DNA of 12,533 nt from an uncultured Actinoplanes sp. (GTDB lineage Bacteria; Actinomycetota; Actinomycetes; Mycobacteriales; Micromonosporaceae). Position numbers and translations under genes: made by a program. The DNA lies in contig CAKUMG010000079.1 in NCBI GenBank assembly GCA_934667465.1, positions 1 to 12,533 on the forward strand. Reading direction: 5' to 3'. Of the stretch, positions 6,699-12,533 are shown piece by piece; position 1 is the stretch's first letter, and each line of letters begins with the position of its first letter. The notes below the pieces were generated by a model. It was given only the letters and a program-made list of their open reading frames with translations, was not told the DNA's origin and did no database searches.

Positions 6699-7697
6699 CT
6701 AGTCAGGTGAGACGGTCGGTGCCTCGGCGTCGTGACGCCGCACCTCGGCATCGGTCAGCACCGGCAGCCGATGGGAGGCCATCGGGCCGCCGGCAACCGT
6801 CGCCGGCAGGACGGCGGCGGAGGCGCCACCGTCCGTCGCGGCCCCCGGCCCTGCGGCCGGGATGCCGCTCGCTGCCCCGAGGCGTGCCCGCAGTGGAGCG
6901 GGGCCATCACCATCGGGTGTCTCGCGGACCGCTTCCGGCACGGCCGTCACGAGTCCTTCGTGCCGGATTCCGGCAGCATGCTGCCGGACAGCGGTCTTGC
7001 CCACCTGCGCCCGGACGACAGCCTTCTTCAGGACCGGCGCGGGCGCGTCGGCCTCCGTCACGGTGACCGGCTTCCCGGTCTCCCGTTCGTCGGCCGCTCG
7101 TTCCGGAGGGTGCACCGGCGACTTCGCCGGTGCCGGCTCCGCCACATCGCGTGGCAGGTCAGGCACCGGTACGGCCGCCGGGGCAGGCCGGGAATCCTCC
7201 GCCTCGCCGGCAGGGCGATCAGGGGCGGGCAGGTCCCGGACGACGTCATCGGGCTCGCCGATGACGGGGATCGCGACGGTCTCCGACGCCGTGTCCACGA
7301 TCCGCTTCGGGATCGAGACCACCGCGCCGAGCCCCCCGTGTCCCCCGGCGTCCCTGCTCAGGAGCCGGTGAACGGCGGGGAGAACACCGTCGTCATGCTT
7401 TTCCGTGCCGTTCAGGACGGCACCGAGGACCGGCGTGCCGGCCGAGAGCGTGTCGGACACGAGATCGCGGTCCGTGGCGTGCGCGGCGGCGCCGGAGAGC
7501 AACCAGGCCGCGCCGGCAAGACCGCCGACAACCAGCGCGCGCAGACCCCATCGGGATCCGGTACGCCCGCGTCGGTGCTCACGGCGCCGCTCCGCCCCCT
7601 GGCTGTGGGGCGGCATGGGCGCGGAGCCACCGGCGGCCGGACCGGTCGACGGACGGTACGCCGGGCGCGGTGTGCACTCGACCCCCCAGCCCGTCAT
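6699..7697 (-). CDS. Exported Ala/Pro-rich protein of unknown function
   Basis: The 332-residue product matches no family I recognise. The ATG at 7697 is chosen because AGGGG (7706-7710) sits 8 bases upstream. A later in-frame ATG at 7616 has no such site, and an upstream TTG at 7829 would put the promoter inside the gene. An unusually long Arg-rich N-region (residues 37-53, RRREHRRGRTGSRWGLR) precedes a hydrophobic segment (54-70) and a likely cleavage site after AAHA (74). The rest is low-complexity Ala/Pro/Val/Asp/Arg sequence with no further membrane segment, no cysteine after residue 8 and no sortase motif. It is followed, 260 bases on, by the chaplin-like gene in the same direction, so a shared cell-surface role is possible but unproven. 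Confidence 0.7.
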   Translation of the reverse strand: MTGWGVECTPRPAYRPSTGPAAGGSAPMPPHSQGAERRREHRRGRTGSRWGLRALVVGGLAGAAWLLSGAAAHATDRDLVSDTLSAGTPVLGAVLNGTEKHDDGVLPAVHRLLSRDAGGHGGLGAVVSIPKRIVDTASETVAIPVIGEPDDVVRDLPAPDRPAGEAEDSRPAPAAVPVPDLPRDVAEPAPAKSPVHPPERAADERETGKPVTVTEADAPAPVLKKAVVRAQVGKTAVRQHAAGIRHEGLVTAVPEAVRETPDGDGPAPLRARLGAASGIPAAGPGAATDGGASAAVLPATVAGGPMASHRLPVLTDAEVRRHDAEAPTVSPD

Positions 7698-7732
7698 GTG
7701 GTCCGCCCCTCGTCGTCGACTCGTGCACCGGC

Positions 7733-7749
7733 GGCCGAATCGATCGGCC
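7733..7749. other. Inverted repeat in the leader of the exported protein gene
   Basis: GGCCGA and TCGGCC are perfect 6-base arms with a 5-base spacer, 35 bases before the ATG and downstream of the candidate promoter. It would form a 5'-UTR hairpin. Function unknown. Confidence 0.3.
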
Positions 7750-7779
7750 ACTCGGTATTGGTAACGAAGCGGCGTCAGG

Positions 7780-7815
7780 GGGGTCACGCGCACAAATGCA
7801 AAAAATAGTGACCCC
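7780..7815. promoter_or_regulatory. 36-bp inverted repeat spanning the promoter of the exported protein gene
   Basis: GGGGTCAC (7780-7787) and GTGACCCC (7808-7815) are perfect 8-base arms 20 bases apart. One arm lies in the -35/-10 spacer and the other just past the predicted start of transcription, so a dimeric regulator bound to both would straddle the -10 box. The half-site resembles BldD-type GTGA/TCAC words but in the opposite order, so I do not assign BldD. Confidence 0.45.
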
Positions 7816-7829
7816 GGTTTCCCGGACAA
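7802..7829 (-). promoter_or_regulatory. Candidate promoter of the exported protein gene
   Basis: On the minus strand TTGTCC (7824-7829) and TATTTT (7802-7807) are separated by 16 bases. Both are acceptable -35 and -10 boxes for a housekeeping-type sigma factor. They begin 12 bases past the HMG-CoA lyase stop and imply a leader of about 100 nt. The spacer also holds CCGG-GAAA-CCGG, which, with the following T-run, could act as a weak terminator of the upstream operon. Confidence 0.45.
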
Positions 7830-7841
7830 TCAAAAGGACAG

Positions 7842-8720
7842 TCAAACCAAACGTGTACGCGGTCCCGCGCGCAACACACCTGAGGGCAGGGTGCGGCCGA
7901 GCAGTTTCTCGGCGAGTGCCGCCACCGCAATGAGCGCCTCGAGATCCACCCCGGTCCCGATGCCCATGTCCTCGAGCATGTGCACCAGTTCCTCGGTGGC
8001 GATGTTGCCGGAGGCGCCCGGGGCGTAGGGGCAGCCGCCGATCCCGCCGACGCTGGCGTCGAACTCGCGGATCCCGAGCTCCAGGGCGGTCAGCACGTTG
8101 GCCAGACCCGTGCCGCGGGTGTCGTGGAAGTGCAGCAGATCCGGCCGTACGGCGGAAAGAAGATCCCTGACCCGGCGCGGCGTCGCCATGCCCGTGGTGT
8201 CCCCGAACGCGATGCGATCGGCACCGTCCGCGCGCACCTGCTCCACGATGGACGCCACCCGCTCCGGCGCGACGTCGCCCTCGAACGGGCAGCCGAAACT
8301 GGTGGCGACGATCACCTCGAGAGTGGCCCCCGCGTCGTGGACCAGCGGGATCAGGCCCGCGATGTCGTCGAGCGACTCCGCGATCGAGCGGTTGAGGTTG
8401 CGCCTGTTGTGCGTGTCGCTGGCCGAGACGACGACCTCGATCTCCCGGAAGCCGGCGGCGATCGCCCGCTGCGCCCCGCGGGTGTTGGGGATCAGCGCCG
8501 AATAGCGCACCCGCGGGTTGTGCCAGGCCCGGGCCCAGACCTCGTCCGCGTCGGCCATCTGCGGAATCGCCCGGGGGTGAACGAACGACACCGCCTCGAT
8601 CCGGCCCACCCCCGTCCGGGACAGCGCGTCGATGAGGCGCACCTTGTCGTCGGCGGGGATCGGTTCCTCGTTCTGCAGGCCGTCGCGGGGTGCCACCTCG
8701 CGGATCGAGACAGCGGTCAT
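7842..8720 (-). CDS. hmgL: Hydroxymethylglutaryl-CoA lyase
   Basis: This 292-residue TIM-barrel lyase should split HMG-CoA into acetyl-CoA and acetoacetate, the last step of leucine catabolism. Catalytic and metal residues are in place: PRDGLQNE (11-18, Arg12 and Asp13), metal ligands in HFHDT (His197 and His199), and the signature loop GGCPYAPGASGN with Cys230 and Asn239. The 33-residue spacing from the first metal histidine to the cysteine equals that in the human enzyme (from memory). The length is normal. The ATG follows the biotin carboxylase stop by 4 bases, and its ribosome binding site (GAGGTGA) lies inside the end of that gene, so translation is probably coupled. Relatives acting on similar 3-hydroxyacyl-CoAs exist, but the full HMGL signature makes this call firm. 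Confidence 0.93.
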   Translation of the reverse strand: MTAVSIREVAPRDGLQNEEPIPADDKVRLIDALSRTGVGRIEAVSFVHPRAIPQMADADEVWARAWHNPRVRYSALIPNTRGAQRAIAAGFREIEVVVSASDTHNRRNLNRSIAESLDDIAGLIPLVHDAGATLEVIVATSFGCPFEGDVAPERVASIVEQVRADGADRIAFGDTTGMATPRRVRDLLSAVRPDLLHFHDTRGTGLANVLTALELGIREFDASVGGIGGCPYAPGASGNIATEELVHMLEDMGIGTGVDLEALIAVAALAEKLLGRTLPSGVLRAGPRTRLV

Positions 8721-8724
8721 CTCA

Positions 8725-10059
<1,335 letters not shown>

Positions 10060-10097
10060 TCCGCCCCTTCTCCGCTATGCGTTTTGTCGTCGTTTTC

Positions 10098-10715
10098 TCA
10101 GGCCCGGCCGGTCCCGCGGCCCACCAGCGCGTTCACGGTCGCCTCGCGCAACAGGGCGGCCCGGCGCTGCCGGTCGACCTCGCCGCCCAGGAACGGCGTC
10201 GAGTTCATCAGGCCGAACGCCGAGTGCGCGAGCACCCGGGCCTCGCCGGCCTCGAGCTCGGGGCGCAGCGCCGCGAGCACGCCGACCCACTCCTCGACAT
10301 AGAGGCGCTGCAGCCGGCGGATCTGGCGGCGCGGCTCCTCCGGCAGGCGGTCGAGCTCGTGCAGGTGGAGCGCGATGACCGCGGGGTTGGCCAGCGCGAA
10401 TTCGACGTGGAACTCGATGAGATCGGTGAGGGCGGCATGCGAGTCGTCGGAGTGGCGGCCGACGCGCTCCTTGCCGCCGTGCAGCAGGCCCTCGCTCACC
10501 GGGATCAGCGCGGCCACCAGCATGGCCTCCTTGCCGGCGAAGTGGTGATAGAGCGCGGGCCCGGTCACCCCGGCCGCGGACCCGATGTCGTCCATCGAGA
10601 CGCCGTGATAGCCCCGGGAGGCGAAGAGGCCGACCGCGATCTCGAGGATCTCGTCCCGTCGCGAGCGCCGCCGGGGGGCGGGCGCACCGGTCACCCGCTG
10701 CTGATCTACCGTCAC
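10098..10715 (-). CDS. TetR-family transcriptional regulator, probable repressor of both catabolic operons
   Basis: The 205-residue protein has the TetR N-terminal helix-turn-helix at about 21-68 (DEILEIAVGLFASRGYHGVS, then MDDIGSAAGVTGPALYHHFAGKE as two overlapping blocks) and an all-helical ligand domain. It leads the operon with biotin carboxylase and HMG-CoA lyase. A 16-bp palindrome 32 bases upstream of its start recurs in front of the carboxyltransferase operon, the pattern expected for an autoregulated TetR repressor whose inducer is a pathway acyl-CoA; the inducer is a guess. The GTG start lacks a well-spaced Shine-Dalgarno, but TAGAGT ends 6 bases before it, suggesting a leaderless mRNA. 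A second in-frame GTG seven codons on is an alternative that removes no conserved part. Confidence 0.92.
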   Translation of the reverse strand: MTVDQQRVTGAPAPRRRSRRDEILEIAVGLFASRGYHGVSMDDIGSAAGVTGPALYHHFAGKEAMLVAALIPVSEGLLHGGKERVGRHSDDSHAALTDLIEFHVEFALANPAVIALHLHELDRLPEEPRRQIRRLQRLYVEEWVGVLAALRPELEAGEARVLAHSAFGLMNSTPFLGGEVDRQRRAALLREATVNALVGRGTGRA

Positions 10716-10721
10716 CTCGAC

Positions 10722-10727
10722 ACTCTA
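10722..10727 (-). promoter_or_regulatory. Candidate -10 box (TAGAGT) of the TetR-biotin carboxylase-lyase operon
   Basis: TAGAGT on the minus strand ends 6 bases before the GTG start. The palindrome at 10748-10763 would lie about where the -35 region falls. A consensus-like TTGACA (10734-10739) is too close to this box to be its -35. Confidence 0.4.
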
Positions 10728-10747
10728 TCCCGCTGTCAAGGCCGGAA

Positions 10748-10763
10748 CTGAACGCTCGTTCAG
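10748..10763. promoter_or_regulatory. TetR-type operator upstream of the TetR gene
   Basis: CTGAACG-CT-CGTTCAG is a perfect palindrome with 7-base arms and a 2-base centre. On the minus strand its AACGAGCGTTCAG matches 12 of 13 bases of the site at the carboxyltransferase promoter. I found no third AACG-NN-CGTT in the window. Size and symmetry suit a TetR dimer; binding is inferred. Confidence 0.65.
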
Positions 10764-10789
10764 CATGTGGACCCCGCCCCATCCCGAAC

Positions 10790-10858
10790 AGGCAGAACGC
10801 CGCCCTTCCCCGGCCAGGCGGAGACGCCGCCCTTCTATGACAGGCGGAGACGCCGCCC
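10790..10858. repeat. Three imperfect tandem 26-bp repeats
   Basis: Units begin at 10790, 10816 and 10842. The core is AGGCGGAGACGCCGCCC in the last two and AGGCAGAACGCCGCCC in the first, each followed by a variable tail. Each of the last two cores can fold as GGCG-GAGA-CGCC on the plus strand. The third unit provides one arm of the sulfurtransferase terminator hairpin. Intergenic and non-coding as far as I can see. Confidence 0.6.
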
Positions 10859-10879
10859 GCGACGGGCCCGGGCGGCGTC
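10849..10879 (-). terminator. Strong terminator hairpin of the sulfurtransferase gene
   Basis: GACGCCGCCCG (10849-10859) and CGGGCGGCGTC (10869-10879) form a perfect 11-bp stem with a 9-base loop, 15 bases after the sulfurtransferase stop. There is no U-run, as is common for actinomycete terminators. It separates that gene from the TetR operon. Confidence 0.6.
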
Positions 10880-10894
10880 AGGGTATGCGGTGGG

Positions 10895-11794
10895 TCAGCG
10901 CAGCCCGCCGGGCTCGGAACCGCGGGCGATCGGCGCCCGGACCAGGTTGCCCCACTCGGTCCACGAGCCGTCGTAGTTGCGCACGCGCGGGTAGCCCAGC
11001 AGGTGCTGGAGCACGAACCAGGTGTGGCTGGACCGCTCGCCGATCCGGCAGTAGGCGATGACGTCGTCCTCCGGCGTCAGGCCCAGCTCGTCGCGGTAGA
11101 TCGCCGTCAGCTCCCCGGCCGCCTTGAAGGTGCCGTCCTCGTTCGCCGCCGACTTCCACGGCTTGCTGACCGCGCCCGGGATGTGCCCGCCGCGCAGGGC
11201 GCCCTCCTGCGGGTAGGCCGCCATGTGGGTCAGCTCCCCGGTGTACTCCTGGGGCGACCGGACGTCGACCAGCGGCCGGCCGTCGACGGCATGGGTCATG
11301 ACCTCGTCGCGGAACGCCCGGAGCTGGGTGTCGTCGCGGACCGGCACCGGGTACGACGCCTCCGGGCGGGCGGTCTTCTCGCGGGTGAGCTCGCGGCCCT
11401 CCGCCGCCCACTTCTGCCGGCCGCCGTCGAGCAGCCGCACGTCGCGGTGCCCGAAGAGGCTGAAGACCCAGAGGGCGTACGCGGCCCACCAGTTGAAGTT
11501 GTCGCCGTAGAAGACGATCGTGTCGTCCCGGCCGATGCCCTTCGCCGCGCAGAGTGCCGCGAACTTCTCCGGGTCGAGGTAGTCGCGGGTGGTCTGGTCG
11601 TTGAGCTCCAGATGCCAGTCGACCTTCACGGCGCCGGGGATGTGCCCGGTGTCGTAGAGCAGCACGTCCTCGTCCGACTCGACGACCACCAGGCCCGGGG
11701 TGTCGAGGTTGGCGGCGAGCCACTCGGTGGTGACCAGTTTCTCGGGGTGGGCGTACGCCTGCAGGGACGGCGCCGGATCGTTCGCAACGGACAT
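10895..11794 (-). CDS. cysA2: Thiosulfate sulfurtransferase, two rhodanese domains (CysA2-like)
   Basis: The 299-residue cytoplasmic enzyme has two rhodanese domains. It should move sulfane sulfur from thiosulfate or mercaptopyruvate to an acceptor such as cyanide or a thiol. The C-terminal domain holds the active loop CRIGERS with Cys249 ([14 protein letters not shown]). The N-terminal domain has Asp98 in FYGDNFNWW where the catalytic Cys would be and is presumably structural, as in the family. The pattern closely resembles mycobacterial CysA2/CysA3 as I recall them, which are about 20 residues shorter at the N-terminus. In mycobacteria a small SseC gene follows; none does here. The ATG has GAGG four bases upstream and TAGCGT seven bases upstream, so either a short SD or a leaderless start is possible. 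Divergent from proS with a 69-base gap; it ends in a strong hairpin and is probably monocistronic. Confidence 0.93.
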   Translation of the reverse strand: MSVANDPAPSLQAYAHPEKLVTTEWLAANLDTPGLVVVESDEDVLLYDTGHIPGAVKVDWHLELNDQTTRDYLDPEKFAALCAAKGIGRDDTIVFYGDNFNWWAAYALWVFSLFGHRDVRLLDGGRQKWAAEGRELTREKTARPEASYPVPVRDDTQLRAFRDEVMTHAVDGRPLVDVRSPQEYTGELTHMAAYPQEGALRGGHIPGAVSKPWKSAANEDGTFKAAGELTAIYRDELGLTPEDDVIAYCRIGERSSHTWFVLQHLLGYPRVRNYDGSWTEWGNLVRAPIARGSEPGGLR

Positions 11795-11801
11795 GCGCCT
11801 C

Positions 11802-11857
11802 ACGCTAGCGCGGCCTGTGGATAACCGGATGAGGCTGACGGGGGTGGCGCCTACGCT
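11802..11857. promoter_or_regulatory. Divergent promoter region between the sulfurtransferase gene and proS
   Basis: On the minus strand TAGCGT (11802-11807) lies 7 bases before the sulfurtransferase ATG. On the plus strand TACGCT (11852-11857) lies 6 bases before the proS ATG. Both fit a TANNNT -10 box of a leaderless transcript. Clear -35 boxes are not visible. CGCTAGCG (11803-11810) is a perfect 8-bp palindrome overlapping the first box. Confidence 0.4.
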
Positions 11858-11863
11858 TTCCGC

Positions 11864-12533
11864 ATGCTGATCCGGGTGTCCACGATGCTGCTCAAGACCC
11901 TGCGCGAGGAGCCCGCCGAGGCGGAGGTGCCGAGTCATCGGCTGCTGCTCCGGGCGGGCTACATCCGCCGGGCCGCGCCGGGCGGTCACACGTGGCTGCC
12001 GCTCGGCAAGCTCGTGCTCGACCGGGTGCAGGAGATCATCCGCGAGGAGATGGCGGCGATCGGCGGGCAGGAGGTCTCGTTCCCCTCGCTGCTGCCCCGC
12101 GACGCCTATGAGACCAGCGGGCGCTGGACCGAATACGGCGACGACATCTTCACGCTGAAGGACCGCCGCGGCGCCGACCACCTGCTCGCGCCCACCCACG
12201 AGGAGATGTTCACCCTGCTCGTGCAGGACATGACGAGCTCCTACCGCGACTTCCCGCTGATCCTCTTCCAGGTGCAGACGAAGTTCCGCGACGAGGCCCG
12301 CCCCCGCGCCGGGCTGCTCCGCGGCCGGGAGTTCCTGATGAAGGACTCCTACTCGTTCGACCTGACCGACGAGGGCTTCGCCGAGTCCTACGGCAGGCAC
12401 CGCGCGGCCTATCGAAGGATCTTCGAGCGCCTCGGCCTCGAGCACACCGTCGTGGCGGCGATGTCGGGCGCGATGGGCGGCTCCGCCTCCGAGGAGTTCC
12501 TGGCCGCCGCCGAGGTCGGCGAGGACACGTTCG
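11864..12533 (+). CDS. proS: Prolyl-tRNA synthetase (C-terminus outside window)
   Basis: The first 223 residues are visible. The enzyme charges tRNA-Pro in the cytoplasm. The class II core is clear: motif 1 around [18 protein letters not shown] (31-48), the proline/adenylate-site THEE (111-114), and motif 2 within [11 protein letters not shown] then [15 protein letters not shown] (140-165). [12 protein letters not shown] (201-212) marks the entry to the insertion (editing) domain of bacterial-type ProRS, so the full protein should be roughly 570-590 residues. I chose the ATG at 11864 because similarity begins directly after it ([17 protein letters not shown]) and TACGCT sits 6 bases upstream. 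An ATG at 11885 is a less likely alternative. Essential housekeeping gene; it marks this as chromosome. Confidence 0.95.
   Translation, partial: MLIRVSTMLLKTLREEPAEAEVPSHRLLLRAGYIRRAAPGGHTWLPLGKLVLDRVQEIIREEMAAIGGQEVSFPSLLPRDAYETSGRWTEYGDDIFTLKDRRGADHLLAPTHEEMFTLLVQDMTSSYRDFPLILFQVQTKFRDEARPRAGLLRGREFLMKDSYSFDLTDEGFAESYGRHRAAYRRIFERLGLEHTVVAAMSGAMGGSASEEFLAAAEVGEDTF

Noticed and set aside
5425..6702. A 425-codon open frame on the plus strand opposite the chaplin-like gene
   Set aside because: It is a Val/Ala/Asp-rich mirror of the repeated minus-strand gene, with no signal or domain. The minus frame has a signal peptide and chaplin-like repeats.
7780..7815. The GTCAC/GTGAC inverted repeat as a BldD binding site
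   Set aside because: BldD boxes run GTGA...TCAC, whereas this repeat runs TCAC...GTGA with a 20-base spacer.
7800..7825. CCGG-GAAA-CCGG plus T-run as the terminator of the HMG-CoA lyase operon
   Set aside because: The stem is only 4 bp and the T-run is 8 bases away. The same bases fit a -35/-10 promoter better, so I noted it only within that entry.
7698..7829. N-terminal extension of the exported protein to a TTG at 7829
   Set aside because: It would overlap the inverted repeat and candidate promoter, and the ATG at 7697 has a well-placed AGGGG.
10790..10858. Tandem repeats as a possible mini CRISPR array
   Set aside because: Only three imperfect units with tails of 9-10 bases, far shorter than spacers, and no cas gene in the window.
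11795..12445. N-terminal extension of the sulfurtransferase into the proS region
   Set aside because: It would be antisense to proS, crosses the divergent promoter region, and the extra sequence shows no rhodanese features.

Overview
The window is high-GC DNA of an actinomycete. Pointers are the GC-rich third codon positions, GTG starts, a CysA2-type sulfurtransferase, a chaplin-like surface protein and an AcdH/acyl-CoA carboxylase set of the kind seen in Streptomyces and Micromonosporaceae. The style of several proteins suggests Micromonosporaceae (Actinoplanes or Micromonospora relatives), but that is inference. All genes lie on the minus strand except proS at the right edge.

Right to left, which is the direction of transcription: proS (plus strand, cut by the window end) diverges from a two-domain thiosulfate sulfurtransferase, which ends in a strong hairpin. 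Next comes a catabolic operon of a TetR regulator, a stand-alone biotin carboxylase and an HMG-CoA lyase. Then two exported-protein genes follow: an unrecognised Ala/Pro-rich protein and a 403-residue protein with five chaplin-like repeats. A second catabolic operon has a biotin-dependent carboxyltransferase and an AcdH-type acyl-CoA dehydrogenase. The left edge holds most of an XRE/NB-ARC/TPR regulator, cut by the window start.

The two catabolic operons make chemical sense together: acyl-CoA dehydrogenation, biotin-dependent carboxylation and HMG-CoA cleavage are the outline of leucine/isovalerate breakdown. The methylglutaconyl-CoA hydratase and the biotin carrier protein are not in the window. 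The best evidence that the operons are co-regulated is a near-identical palindrome, AACGA(T/G)CGTTCAG on the minus strand, at the promoter of each (4962-4976 and 10748-10763). It is a good candidate operator for the TetR protein. The chaplin-like pair sits between the two halves and carries no copy of this site.

The most unusual items are the five-repeat chaplin-like protein with cysteine pairs in only two repeats and no sortase signal, the catabolic cluster split by cell-surface genes under a shared operator, a textbook plus-strand intrinsic terminator with no plus-strand gene to serve (a possible small RNA), a biotin carboxylase without a local carrier domain, and four genes whose -10-like box lies 6-7 bases before the start codon (leaderless geometry). 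I saw no tRNA, rRNA, CRISPR array, insertion sequence or prophage gene.
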